Source: Citrobacter amalonaticus (GTDB taxonomy: Bacteria; Pseudomonadota; Gammaproteobacteria; Enterobacterales; Enterobacteriaceae). Taken from it: a stretch of 64,000 nucleotides of DNA. Positions 27,536 through 37,454 of the stretch are shown in pieces. Within the stretch, counting starts at the first letter, position 1. Every line of letters starts with the position of its first letter. Under the pieces are notes generated by a model. That model had not been told where the DNA came from, made no database searches, and saw only the letters and a program-made list of their open reading frames with translations. A program made the position numbers and the translations under genes. Location of the stretch: the NCBI RefSeq assembly GCF_002918555.1, contig NZ_PQMB01000008.1, forward strand, positions 62,427-126,426, read 5' to 3'.

Positions 27536-27982
27536 ATGACAGCCCTTACAGCTAACTGCATTGACCTGAATATTCAGGGGAATAGCGTTTATGCCATCCT
27601 CAAGCAACTGGCGAATATGGCGCTTCAAAATGGCTACGTCTCTGACCGCAGCGCCTTCCTGCAAACGCTCCTGATGCGGGAAAAACTGCATTCTACGGGA
27701 TTTGGTTCGGGTATCGCCGTCCCTCACGGCAAAAGCGCCTGCGTGAAACACCCCTTTGTTCTGTTCGCCCGTAAAGACCAGCAGGTTGACTGGCAGGCCA
27801 GCGATGGCGAAGCCGTCAACTGCTGGATCTGCCTCGGCGTGCCGCAAACCGGCGAGGACGCCCAGGTCAAAATCATTGGCACCCTGTGCCGCAAAATCAT
27901 CCACCAGGATTTTATCAACCAACTGAAACAGGGTGATGTCAGTCAGGTACTCACTTTGTTAAATCAGACCTTAACCTCATAG
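27536..27982 (+). CDS. frvA: PTS fructose-family EIIA component FrvA
   Basis: 148-residue phosphocarrier of the fructose/mannitol PTS family. His64 in SGIAVPHGKSACV is the phosphorylated residue. It passes phosphate from HPr to the IIB domain of FrvB. The sequence closely follows E. coli FrvA (MTALTANCIDLNIQGN). The sugar carried by the Frv system is unknown. It is the first gene of frvABXR, with its promoter in the 180 bases after azlD. The operon is in the E. coli location, between rhaM and fdhD. Confidence 0.95.
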   Translation: MTALTANCIDLNIQGNSVYAILKQLANMALQNGYVSDRSAFLQTLLMREKLHSTGFGSGIAVPHGKSACVKHPFVLFARKDQQVDWQASDGEAVNCWICLGVPQTGEDAQVKIIGTLCRKIIHQDFINQLKQGDVSQVLTLLNQTLTS

Positions 27983-27992
27983 GGAAGCGGCT

Positions 27993-29438
27993 ATGGAGTC
28001 ATCCTTACGTTTAGTGGCGATCACCAACTGCCCGGCGGGTATTGCCCACACTTACATGGTTGCAGAAGCGCTGGAGCAAAAAGCGCGCTCGCTCGGCCAT
28101 ACGATTAAAGTTGAAACCCAGGGCTCAAGCGGCGTCGAAAACCGACTGACCAGTGAAGAGATTGCCGCTGCCGATTACGTTATTCTGGCCACCGGTCGCG
28201 GCCTGAGCGGTGAAGATCGCGCACGCTTCGCCGGGAAAAAGGTGTTTGAGATCGCCATCTCCCAGGCGCTGAAGAATATCGACCAGATTTTTACCCGGTT
28301 ACCCTCTCATTCACAGCTGTTTGCCGCAGACAGCGGCGTGAAGCTGGGTAAACAAGATGTGCAACAGGGCAGCGTGATGAGCCACCTGATGGCGGGGGTT
28401 TCTGCGGCTCTGCCGTTTGTTATCGGCGGCGGTATTCTGGTGGCTATCGCCAATATGCTGGTGCAGTTTGGCTTACCCTATACCGATATGTCGAAAGGCG
28501 CGCCGTCGTTTACCTGGATTGTCGAATCCATCGGCTATCTGGGCTTCACCTTTATGATCCCGATTATGGGCGCGTATATCGCGTGGTCGATTGCAGACAA
28601 ACCCGCGTTTGCTCCGGCATTCCTGGTGTGTTATCTGGCCAATGATAAAGGTCTGCTCGGCACTCAGTCGGGCGCGGGTTTTCTCGGTGCGGTGGTGCTG
28701 GGGCTGGCGATCGGCTACTTCGTGCTGTGGTTTCGCAAAGTGCGCCTCGGCAAAGCGCTTCAGCCGCTGCTCGGTTCAATGCTGATCCCGTTTGTCACCC
28801 TGCTGCTGTTTGGCGTGCTGACCTATTACGTCATCGGGCCGGTGATGTCCGATCTTATGGGCGGCCTGTTGCATTTCCTGAATACCATTCCCCCCTCAAT
28901 GAAAATGGGCGCGGCTTTCCTCGTAGGTGCGATGCTGGCATTTGATATGGGCGGGCCTGTCAATAAAACCGCCTGGTTCTTTTGCTTCTCGCTGCTGGAA
29001 AAACATATCTATGACTGGTACGCCATCGTCGGCGTGGTCGCGCTGATGCCGCCCGTCGCGGCGGGTATCGCCACTTATCTGGCACCGAAGCTGTTTACCC
29101 AACTGGAGAAAGCCGCCGCCAGCAGCGCGATTGTGGTCGGCGCAACCGTCGCCACCGAACCGGCGATCCCTTACGCACTGGCTGCGCCACTGCCGATGAT
29201 TACCGCCAATACGCTTTCCGGCGGCATTACCGGCATGCTGGTGATCGCCTTCGGAATCAAACGTCTCGCGCCGGGGTTAGGTATCTTTGACCCGCTGATT
29301 GGCCTGATGTCTCCGGTGGGGTCGTTTTATCTGGTGCTGGCGATGGGTCTGGCGCTGAACATTTCGTTAATCATCATTCTGAAAGGGTTGTGGCTAAGGC
29401 GTAAAGCCGCGCAACAGGAGCTTGCCCATGAACATTGA
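27993..29438 (+). CDS. frvB: PTS fructose-family EIIBC component FrvB
   Basis: 481-residue permease. The N-terminal cytosolic IIB domain has active Cys13 in AITNCPAGIAHTYM. The C-terminal IIC membrane domain has about eight helices and the conserved AVGxx/GGP regions (FDMGGPVNKTAWFF, ATEPAIPYALAAPL). It imports and phosphorylates an unidentified sugar. It starts ten bases after frvA behind GGGAAG and overlaps frvX by 11 bases. Confidence 0.95.
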   Translation: MESSLRLVAITNCPAGIAHTYMVAEALEQKARSLGHTIKVETQGSSGVENRLTSEEIAAADYVILATGRGLSGEDRARFAGKKVFEIAISQALKNIDQIFTRLPSHSQLFAADSGVKLGKQDVQQGSVMSHLMAGVSAALPFVIGGGILVAIANMLVQFGLPYTDMSKGAPSFTWIVESIGYLGFTFMIPIMGAYIAWSIADKPAFAPAFLVCYLANDKGLLGTQSGAGFLGAVVLGLAIGYFVLWFRKVRLGKALQPLLGSMLIPFVTLLLFGVLTYYVIGPVMSDLMGGLLHFLNTIPPSMKMGAAFLVGAMLAFDMGGPVNKTAWFFCFSLLEKHIYDWYAIVGVVALMPPVAAGIATYLAPKLFTQLEKAAASSAIVVGATVATEPAIPYALAAPLPMITANTLSGGITGMLVIAFGIKRLAPGLGIFDPLIGLMSPVGSFYLVLAMGLALNISLIIILKGLWLRRKAAQQELAHEH

Positions 29439-30498
29439 GTTACTTCAGCAATTATGTGAAGCCAGCGCCGTCAGCGGTGATGAGCAGGAAGTTCGCACCC
29501 TCCTCATTAACACGCTGGAACACTGCGCGGATGAAATCACTTTTGACGGTCTCGGCAGCTTTGTCGCCCGCAAAGGCAACTGCGGGCCGAAGGTGGCGGT
29601 AGTGGGCCATATGGATGAAGTCGGCTTTATGGTAACCCATATCGATGATGCTGGCTTTTTGCGCTTCACCACCATTGGCGGCTGGTGGAGCCAGTCGATG
29701 CTGAACCACCGGGTCACCATTCGTACCCGCAACGGCGTGAAGGTACCCGGCGTTATCGGCTCCGTCGCCCCTCATGCCTTAACGGACAAGCAGAAACAGC
29801 AGCCGCTGACATTTGACGAAATGTTCATTGATATGGGTGCGAACAGCCGTGAAGAGGTGGAAAAACGTGGCATTGCGATTGGCGACTTCATCAGCCCGGA
29901 GGCTAACTTTGCCCGCTGGGGAGAAGATAAGATTGTCGGCAAAGCGCTGGATAACCGGGTGGGCTGCGCCCTGATGGCAGAACTTTTACAGGCGGTGGAT
30001 AACCCCGAAATCACTCTCTACGGCGTTGGCAGCGTTGAAGAAGAAGTTGGCCTGCGCGGGGCGCAAACGTCGGCGGAGCATATCAAACCTGACGTGGTGA
30101 TCGTGCTGGATACCGCCGTCGCCGGCGACGTGCCCGGTATCGACAGCATTAAATATCCGCTCAGGCTGGGCAAAGGACCAGGTCTGATGCTGTTTGATAA
30201 ACGCTATTTCGCCAGTCAGCAGCTGGTCGCGGCCTTAAAAGAGAGCGCGAAAAAAAGCGACGCCCCCTTGCAGTTTTGCACCATGAAAACCGGGGCAACG
30301 GACGGCGGGCGCTATAACGTAATGGGCGGCGGGCGTCCGGTCGCCGCGCTGTGCCTGCCCACCCGCTATCTGCATGCTAACAGCGGTATGATTTCCGCCG
30401 CAGATTATGATGCGCTGTTTACGCTGGTGCGCGAACTGCTGACCTCACTGACGGTGGAAAAAGTGAAGTCCTTCACCGATTTTCGCCAGGAGGGTTAA
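29428..30498 (+). CDS. frvX: M42-family metallopeptidase-like protein FrvX
   Basis: 356-residue protein of the M42 glutamyl aminopeptidase/endoglucanase family, the same length as E. coli FrvX. Two-metal ligands are visible: His in VVGHMDEVGF, Asp in KALDNRVGC, Glu-Glu in SVEEEVGLRGA, Asp in VVIVLDTAV and a late His in RYLHANSGM. Its role beside a PTS is unclear; it may process a glycoconjugate or peptide-linked substrate. I chose ATG 29428 with AGGAG eight bases upstream; the longer frame begins with TTG. Confidence 0.93.
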   Translation: MNIELLQQLCEASAVSGDEQEVRTLLINTLEHCADEITFDGLGSFVARKGNCGPKVAVVGHMDEVGFMVTHIDDAGFLRFTTIGGWWSQSMLNHRVTIRTRNGVKVPGVIGSVAPHALTDKQKQQPLTFDEMFIDMGANSREEVEKRGIAIGDFISPEANFARWGEDKIVGKALDNRVGCALMAELLQAVDNPEITLYGVGSVEEEVGLRGAQTSAEHIKPDVVIVLDTAVAGDVPGIDSIKYPLRLGKGPGLMLFDKRYFASQQLVAALKESAKKSDAPLQFCTMKTGATDGGRYNVMGGGRPVAALCLPTRYLHANSGMISAADYDALFTLVRELLTSLTVEKVKSFTDFRQEG

Positions 30499-32243
30499 TG
30501 TTAAACGAGCGCCAGTTAGCCATCGTGGACAGCCTCGAACAGCAGCCATGCTCGCTGGGCGAGCTGGCGCGGCAAACTGGTGTTTCGAGCCGGACTATCC
30601 TGCGCGATATTGATTATCTCAACTTCACGCTCAGCGGTAAGGCCCGTATTCAACCCGGCGGCAGCGCGGGCTATCAGCTGGAAATCGTCGACAGGCGCAG
30701 CTTTTTCCAGCTCCTGCAACGTCATGATAATGATGATCGGTTACTGGCGTTCCTGTTGCTGAACACCTTCACGCCCCGGGCACAGCTGGCCTCTGCGCTC
30801 AACCTGCCCGAAACCTGGGTTGCAGAGCGGTTGCCGCGCCTGAAGCAGCGCTATGAGCGCGCATTTTGCCTGGCCAGCCGGCCGGGCGTCGGTCATTTTA
30901 TTGATGAACCAGAAGAAAAACGCCTTATCCTGCTGGCGAATCTGCTTAAAAAAGATCCGTTATTGATTCCACTACCGGGCATTACCCGGGACAACATCGA
31001 GCGGCTTAGCGCGGCATGCGAACACCTGGATGAGTTTCCTCTGATGTCCGGAGAATATCTTGCCAGTCTGGTACTGGCGGTCTATGCCCTGCGTAATCAG
31101 CTCTCCACCGCAGGGCCGGAATGTCGACATGCCACGCTGAAAAAAGTTGTGGAGCAGGGAGGGATCTATCTGGGCGATCGCGCGTGCGCAACGCTGATTG
31201 GTCTTCTGGAAAACCGGCAGCGGCAGGCAATGACCATTTCCACCGATGTCGTGGTTTCTCTGTTACAAAGCATACCTGGCGTCGCCTCGCTGAATATTAT
31301 CGACACCCAGCTGACCGATAACATCACCGGACATTTACTGAGGTGTGTTTCAGCCCCCCTGTGGATACCGGAACATCGCCAGAGCAGCATGAATAACCTG
31401 AAAGCAGCCTGGCCCGCCGCCTTCGATATGAGCCTGCGCTTTATCGCCCTGCTGCGCGAACGGTTAGATATTCCGCTATTCGACAGTGACCTGATTGGGC
31501 TCTATTTTGCCTGTGCCCTGGAGCGGCATCAAAATGAGCGTCAGCCGATCATTTTGTTATCCGATCAGAACGCCATTGCCACCATTAATCAGCAGGCTAT
31601 TGAGCGCGACGTACTGAATTGTCGGGTAATGATTGCGCGAAATCCCGGTGAGGTGAAGGCCATCAGTCAGGAGGTTGAGCCACTGCTGATCGTCAATAAC
31701 AGCCACTATTTGCTGGACGATTCCTCAAGAAACGTCCTGACCATTAAAAACATCATTACAGCCTCCGGCACAGAGCAGATTAAAAGCTATCTCGCCACGG
31801 CGTTTATTCGCCAGCAGCCGGAGCGTTTCTTTTCTGAATCAGGCAGTTTCCACTATCCGAATACCCCGGAAGAAGGCTGGCTCAGCATCACCCGCCAAAT
31901 TTGCGTCCGGCTCATGGCTCAGGCGCATATTACCCAGGATGAAGCACAGCGCATCTGCGCCCGTGAAAGTGAAGGTGAGAACCTGATTGTCAATCACCTG
32001 GCCATCCCCCACTGCTGGAGTGAACAGGAGCGCCGTTTTCGCGGATTCTTTGTCACCCTGGCCCATCCCGTGCAGGTTAACAATGAACCGGTCAGCCATG
32101 TGTTGATTGCCTGTGCCGCCGCCGATGCGCGTCATGAGTTAAAAATATTCAGCTATCTGGCCAGCGTGCTGTACCGCCATCCGGCAGAAACTATTTGCGG
32201 ATTAAATGGGCATGAGGCGTTTATTGCGCTGTTAAAACAGTAA
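30498..32243 (+). CDS. frvR: PTS-regulated transcriptional activator FrvR
   Basis: 581-residue regulator of the BglG/MtlR-like PRD class. An N-terminal helix-turn-helix (LGELARQTGVSSRTILRDIDYL) is followed by PRD domains. A middle region resembles IIB, and a C-terminal EIIA-2-like domain has the phosphorylatable His in HLAIPHCWS. Phosphorylation by the Frv PTS and HPr should tune its activity on the frv promoter. It is coupled to frvX by TAATG and ends the operon. Confidence 0.93.
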   Translation: MLNERQLAIVDSLEQQPCSLGELARQTGVSSRTILRDIDYLNFTLSGKARIQPGGSAGYQLEIVDRRSFFQLLQRHDNDDRLLAFLLLNTFTPRAQLASALNLPETWVAERLPRLKQRYERAFCLASRPGVGHFIDEPEEKRLILLANLLKKDPLLIPLPGITRDNIERLSAACEHLDEFPLMSGEYLASLVLAVYALRNQLSTAGPECRHATLKKVVEQGGIYLGDRACATLIGLLENRQRQAMTISTDVVVSLLQSIPGVASLNIIDTQLTDNITGHLLRCVSAPLWIPEHRQSSMNNLKAAWPAAFDMSLRFIALLRERLDIPLFDSDLIGLYFACALERHQNERQPIILLSDQNAIATINQQAIERDVLNCRVMIARNPGEVKAISQEVEPLLIVNNSHYLLDDSSRNVLTIKNIITASGTEQIKSYLATAFIRQQPERFFSESGSFHYPNTPEEGWLSITRQICVRLMAQAHITQDEAQRICARESEGENLIVNHLAIPHCWSEQERRFRGFFVTLAHPVQVNNEPVSHVLIACAAADARHELKIFSYLASVLYRHPAETICGLNGHEAFIALLKQ

Positions 32244-33026
32244 TAGCCGACAACAAAAGCGCCTCAGGGGGTGATGCGGGTCACTTAAGGATTGATTAAC
32301 CGCAAAGCCCTGTGCGGGGAAGACTCAATATGCCGGATTCGGTTAATTATTCCGTTCACGTCATGTTCTGCGCCTTTCTGACATCCCTGCTCCTGTGAAC
32401 GGGTTAAGGGTGCTATCGCCGCACCCTTAACAATCCCGGCTCCCGGCAGGAAAATTGTCGCTTCGCGATACCCTCCGTTTATTCCTCCAGGCTACCGGGC
32501 CGGGCGCGATGTAGCGACCCTGCAAAACGCGCCCTGAACCCGCATCCATGCGGGTTCTCCCGGCCTTACGGAAACACGTCGGCAATTTTCAGCCGGACTG
32601 TTCCACACCTGGCCCCTTGTGCGGTCTGTATTTTTATTAAAGCGAAACGGATTTAACTGAAAGTCAGCGTGCTGAAGCGATGGGCCTGGTCCGGCATGAA
32701 AATCGATGAGACGTTGGCGGATGACCGGGTCCGCCCGCAGGGATGCGGGCGGAGGGGACGGCCTGCATGGACGCAGGCTCGTCCCCGACCCGAAGGAAGA
32801 CGACATAAGGCGAATGGACCACGAAGTGGCGATTTTCCCTGCCGGGAGCCTGGGTTGCAAGGGAGGCGGCGGCGAGCCTCCCTTGCCCGTTCACGGGAAT
32901 GAGGGTTTCAGAGAAACAATGAACATATGGTGAACGGAACCCTTTGCCATTGTTAAAAATTCTCCGTTATCTCTTAAACGGTTGGCATCAGCCCCTGAGG
33001 CGCTTACTTCGACAATGGCGATATTG
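32244..33026. other. 783-base gene-free stretch holding a giant imperfect palindrome
   Basis: Nothing here looks coding on either strand. E. coli has yiiG at this place. From about 32349 to 32940 the DNA is a long inverted repeat (see the repeat entry). The flanks (32244-32348, 32941-33026) contain no recognised signal except the DUF1471 gene's 3' side. Confidence 0.7.
32349..32940. repeat. 590-base imperfect palindromic element with nested hairpins
   Basis: The left arm (about 32349-32616) and right arm (about 32681-32940) are diverged reverse complements. Paired landmarks, read inward on the left and as reverse complement on the right, are TTCCGTTCAC; GTGAACGGG; GGCTCCCGGCAGG; CCCGCATCCATGCGGG against CCCGCATCCCTGCGGG; and TTTTCAGCCGG against TTTTCATGCCGG. 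Short GC-rich hairpins lie inside each arm (32535-32556; 32731-32752; 32755-32784). About 60 bases separate the arms. I do not recognise the family. It may be two head-to-head copies of a 260-base dispersed repeat, or a structured-RNA locus. Confidence 0.75.
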
Positions 33027-33239
33027 TTATTTCAGCAGTTCAGCGGTCATGTGCACGCGGTTACCGGTATAAGCAGAGGTGATTTTATAATCGCTGGCGC
33101 CCGCCTGCTGTGCCTGAGCCGCAATTTTTGCTTCAGCGCTGTCCAGCGTGGAGCCGGTAGCAGTAATTGACTGGGCGGCAAAAGAACCGAAAGAAGTAGC
33201 GAGAGCGATGACTGCGACAAAAGTTTTGATGCTTTTCAT
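33027..33239 (-). CDS. small DUF1471 (YhcN/BhsA-like) periplasmic protein
   Basis: 70-residue secreted protein. The signal peptide (MKSIKTFVAVIALATSFGSFA) is followed by a short DUF1471 core (AEAKIAAQAQQAGASDYKITSAYTGNRVHMTAELLK). Such proteins (BhsA, McbA, YhcN) are stress-induced periplasmic or surface proteins affecting biofilm and envelope permeability. AAGGG lies nine bases before the ATG. It is monocistronic between the palindromic element and fdhD. Individual function unknown. Confidence 0.85.
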   Translation of the reverse strand: MKSIKTFVAVIALATSFGSFAAQSITATGSTLDSAEAKIAAQAQQAGASDYKITSAYTGNRVHMTAELLK

Positions 33240-33367
33240 GGTATAAACCCTTTAGTTTTGTTGTTTGAGTAAGGCACTATGCCTTGATTTAATAAATCAT
33301 AGGCTGATACTCAGGCAACTAAAAGCGGAAGGATTTGCCCATCTCATTCAAATTAATTGACAATTAT

Positions 33368-34204
33368 TTATTCAGCGGTAAGACGCCGGGGATGAGTATA
33401 AATCGTCGCCCTGCCCGGCTTGCAAAAACCCACCAGCGTCAGGTTGCAGCGCTCGGCCACTTCAACGGCGAGCGTCGTCGCTGCGGAAACCGCAAACAGA
33501 ATCTCCACGCCGCACATTGCCGATTTCTGCACCATCTCATAGCTCGCGCGACTGGAGACTAACACCGCGCCATGTTGCCAGGCGGCGCCTTCGGCGGCAC
33601 GACGGCCAAGCAGTTTGTCCAGCGCCACGTGACGACCAACATCCTCGTGCCCACCCGCCAGATCGCCCGACGGCATCATCCACGCCGCCGCATGCGTGCA
33701 ACCAGTGAGTTGCCCCACGGGTTGAAAATCATTCAGATGTCTTAGCGCGTGGTCAAGATTTGCCAGGCTGAAACGCTGGGAGAAAGGTAAAGGCTGAACT
33801 GGCCTGCCGATGTCATTGAGCTGCTCAACGCCGCAAACGCCGCATCCGGTTCGCCCGGCCAGCGCACGACGGCGCGCTTTCAGTCCCATAAAACGGCGGC
33901 TGGAGAGTTCAATCTGGACTTCAAGACCGTTACAGGAAGGGACCACATCCATCCCGAAGATCTCGCCTGGGCTTTCAATAATTCCCTCTGACAGGGAAAA
34001 ACCCACCGCAAAATGCTCAAGATCTTTCGGCGAAGCCATCATCACCACGTGGGAAATACCGTTGTATACCAGCGCAACGGGGACTTCTTCCGCTACCTCG
34101 TCCGGCTGAGGATGTTGCAAATCCTCGCGTTTCCAGAGGGTGAGCTGGCGAAAGCCTGTGATATTTGTCACATTATGGACTTCTTCTGGATGTATCTTAT
34201 TCAC
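33368..34204 (-). CDS. fdhD: formate dehydrogenase sulfurtransferase FdhD
   Basis: 278-residue cytosolic protein. It transfers sulfur from the cysteine desulfurase IscS to the molybdenum cofactor, forming the Mo=S ligand that formate dehydrogenases need. The persulfide cysteines Cys121 and Cys124 are present in GRTGCGVCG. Other conserved parts are [16 protein letters not shown] and [15 protein letters not shown]. It is divergent from fdoG, exactly as in E. coli, so enzyme and maturation factor are kept together. Confidence 0.97.
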   Translation of the reverse strand: MNKIHPEEVHNVTNITGFRQLTLWKREDLQHPQPDEVAEEVPVALVYNGISHVVMMASPKDLEHFAVGFSLSEGIIESPGEIFGMDVVPSCNGLEVQIELSSRRFMGLKARRRALAGRTGCGVCGVEQLNDIGRPVQPLPFSQRFSLANLDHALRHLNDFQPVGQLTGCTHAAAWMMPSGDLAGGHEDVGRHVALDKLLGRRAAEGAAWQHGAVLVSSRASYEMVQKSAMCGVEILFAVSAATTLAVEVAERCNLTLVGFCKPGRATIYTHPRRLTAE

Positions 34205-34391
34205 TTTCTTTTAACCGTATAAGAACACGCGTACCAACATTGTGGTATTCTGTCACAAACCCCTCCTGGATGGAGGGAAATTGACCCAATTCTGGACCTT
34301 TGCGGTCCCGTCCGCAAAGAAAAATAACAATCACGCCCCGGCACTCATGAATGTGGAAGGGATGTGACAATGTCGAAACAAGGAGTGAACC

Positions 34392-37300
34392 ATGCAGGTC
34401 AGCAGAAGGCAGTTCTTTAAGATCTGCGCTGGCGGTATGGCAGGCACCACGGCGGCGGCACTGGGTTTTGCACCCAGCGTAGCGCTCGCGGAAACACGGC
34501 AATACAAACTGCTGCGCACCCGCGAAACCCGTAACACCTGCACTTACTGCTCCGTTGGCTGTGGGCTGTTGATGTACAGCCTCGGCGACGGTGCAAAAAA
34601 CGCCAAAGCATCTATCTTCCATATCGAAGGTGACCCGGACCATCCGGTTAACCGTGGCGCGCTCTGCCCGAAAGGGGCCGGTCTGGTGGATTTCATCCAC
34701 TCCGAAAGCCGCCTGAAGTTCCCGGAATACCGCGCGCCAGGCTCAGATAAATGGCAACAAATCAGCTGGGATGAGGCATTCGACCGCATCGCTAAGCTGA
34801 TGAAAGAAGACCGTGACGCCAACTACATTGCTCAAAACGCCGAAGGCGTGACCGTTAACCGCTGGCTCTCCACCGGGATGCTGTGCGCTTCCGCATCCAG
34901 TAACGAAACCGGCTTTTTAACGCAAAAATTTGCCCGCGCGCTCGGCATGCTCGCGGTCGACAACCAGGCGCGTGTCTGACACGGACCAACGGTAGCAAGT
35001 CTTGCTCCAACATTTGGTCGCGGTGCGATGACCAACCACTGGGTCGACATCAAGAACGCCAACCTCATCGTGGTGATGGGCGGTAACGCCGCTGAAGCTC
35101 ACCCGGTAGGATTCCGCTGGGCGATGGAAGCCAAAATTCACAACGGCGCGAAGCTGATTGTTATCGATCCGCGCTTCACGCGTACCGCGTCAGTGGCCGA
35201 TTTCTATACGCCAATTCGTTCAGGTACTGACATTGCCTTCCTGTCAGGCGTCATACTGTACCTGCTGACTAACGAAAAATATAACCGCGAATACACTGAG
35301 GCTTACACTAACGCCAGCCTGATCGTGCGTGAAGATTTTGGCTTCGAAGATGGCCTGTTCACCGGCTATGACGCGGATAAACGCAAGTACGACAAAACCA
35401 GCTGGAACTACGAGCTGGACGAAAACGGCTTTGCCAAACGCGATACGACGCTGCAACACCCGCGCTGCGTCTGGAACCTGCTGAAACAGCACGTTTCCCG
35501 CTATACGCCGGATGTGGTGGAAAATATCTGCGGCACGCCAAAAGCCGACTTCCTGAAGGTGTGTGAGTACATTGCAGAAACAAGCCGCGCGGATAAAACC
35601 GCGTCGTTCCTGTATGCGCTGGGCTGGACGCAACACTCCATCGGTTCGCAGAACATCCGCACCATGGCGATGATTCAGCTGCTGCTCGGCAATATGGGGA
35701 TGGCCGGCGGCGGTGTTAACGCCCTGCGCGGTCACTCGAATATTCAAGGGCTGACGGATCTGGGCTTACTGTCGCAAAGTCTGCCGGGTTACCTGACGCT
35801 GCCGAACGAAAAACAGGCTGACCTGCAAACCTACCTGACCGCCAACACGCCGAAACCGCTGTTGAAAGACCAGGTAAACTACTGGGGCAACTACCCGAAA
35901 TTCTTCGTCTCACTGATGAAGTCCTTCTACGGCGATAAAGCAACGGCGGAAAACAGCTGGGGCTTTGACTGGCTGCCAAAATGGGACAAAGGGTACGACG
36001 TACTGCAATACTTCGAAATGATGAAAGAGGGCAAAGTCAATGGCTACATCTGCCAGGGCTTCAACCCGGTCGCTTCATTCCCGAACAAAAACAAGACGAT
36101 TGCTTCACTGTCCAAACTGAAGTACCTGGTGACTATCGATCCGCTCAACACCGAAACGTCCACCTTCTGGCAAAACCACGGTGAGTCGAACGACGTTGAT
36201 CCATCGAAAATCCAGACCGAAGTGTTCCGTCTTCCGTCCACCTGCTTCGCTGAAGAGAACGGTTCAATCGTTAACTCCGGCCGCTGGCTGCAATGGCACT
36301 GGAAAGGCGCGGACGCCCCAGGGATTGCCGTCACCGATGGCGAGATTCTGGCCGGTATCTTCCTGCGTCTGCGTAAGATGTACGCCGAACAGAGCGGCGC
36401 CAACCCGGAACAGGTGCTGAGCATGAGCTGGAACTACTCCACCCCGCATGAACCGGCCTCGGAAGAAGTGGCGATGGAGAACAACGGTAAGGCGCTGGCA
36501 GATCTTGTCGATCCGGCAACCGGTGCTGTGATCGTGAAAAAAGGCCAGCAGCTCAGCTCGTTTGCTCAGCTGCGTGATGACGGCACCACCGCCAGCGGCT
36601 GCTGGATTTTCGCCGGTAGCTGGACGCCGGAAGGCAACCAGATGGCGCGTCGTGACAACGCAGACCCGTCAGGTCTTGGCAATACGCTGGGCTGGGCGTG
36701 GGCGTGGCCGTTGAACCGCCGCATCCTGTACAACCGTGCTTCCGCTGATCCACAGGGAAATCCGTGGGATCCGAAGCGCCAGATCCTGAAATGGGATGGC
36801 GCGAAATGGGGTGGAATGGATATTCCGGACTACAGCGCCGCCGCACCCGGCAGCGATGTCGGACCGTTCATCATGCAGCCGGAAGGAATGGGTCGCCTGT
36901 TTGCTCTCGACAAGATGGCGGAAGGGCCGTTCCCGGAACACTACGAGCCGTTTGAAACGCCGCTGGGTACGAACCCGCTGCACCCGAACGTTATCTCTAA
37001 CCCTGCCGCCCGTATCTTCAAGGGCGACGCCGAAGCGTTGGGTAAAGCCGATAAGTTCCCGTATGTCGGAACCACTTATCGTCTGACCGAGCACTTCCAC
37101 TACTGGACCAAACATGCGCTGCTGAATGCCATCGCGCAGCCGGAACAGTTTGTGGAGATTGGTGAGAAGCTGGCGAATAAACTGGGTATCTCCCATGGCG
37201 ATACCGTTAAGGTCTCCTCCAACCGCGGCTATATCAAAGCCAAAGCGGTGGTGACCAAGCGTATCCGCACGCTGAAGGCCGACAGCAAGGATATTGATAC

Positions 37301-37442
37301 CATCGGTATTCCGATTCACTGGGGCTATGAAGGCGTGGCGAAGAAAGGGTTTATTGCTAACACCCTGACGCCGTCCGTCGGCGATGCGAACTCACAGACG
37401 CCAGAATTCAAGTCCTTTCTGGTAAACGTGGAAAAGGTGTAG
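34392..37442 (+). CDS. fdoG: formate dehydrogenase O, catalytic selenoprotein subunit
   Basis: 1016-residue molybdenum selenoprotein that oxidises formate in the periplasm and feeds electrons to quinone through FdoH and FdoI. A twin-arginine signal (SRRQFFKICAGG) opens the protein. A [4Fe-4S] site follows (CTYCSVGCG...ALCPKG). The in-frame TGA at 34977-34979 is codon 196, the position of selenocysteine in E. coli FdoG, and a SECIS hairpin follows it. The frame continues intact to TAG 37442. The context VUHGPTVASLAP is characteristic. A standard gene finder would split this gene at the TGA. It starts the fdoGHI operon. Confidence 0.97.
34977..35019 (+). promoter_or_regulatory. selenocysteine TGA and SECIS element of fdoG
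   Basis: The TGA (34977-34979) is followed by an outer stem GACCAA / TTGGTC (34984-34989 with 35014-35019). The apical stem is AGCAA / TTGCT around the loop GTC (34994-35006). This is the bacterial SECIS layout that recruits SelB-Sec-tRNA. Confidence 0.93.
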
Positions 37443-37454
37443 CGGAGACGACTT

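Noticed and set aside
32492-32933. Several frames of 75-122 codons inside the palindromic element
   Set aside because: They overlap one another on both strands, lack ribosome sites and follow the inverted-repeat structure, so they are unlikely to be genes.
32349-32940. Retron or CRISPR interpretation of the palindromic element
   Set aside because: No reverse transcriptase, cas gene or regularly spaced repeats are nearby. The symmetry is one large palindrome rather than an array.
34392-34979. fdoG read as a pseudogene broken by a stop codon
   Set aside because: The TGA is at the known selenocysteine position, a SECIS hairpin follows and the frame is otherwise intact to the full family length.
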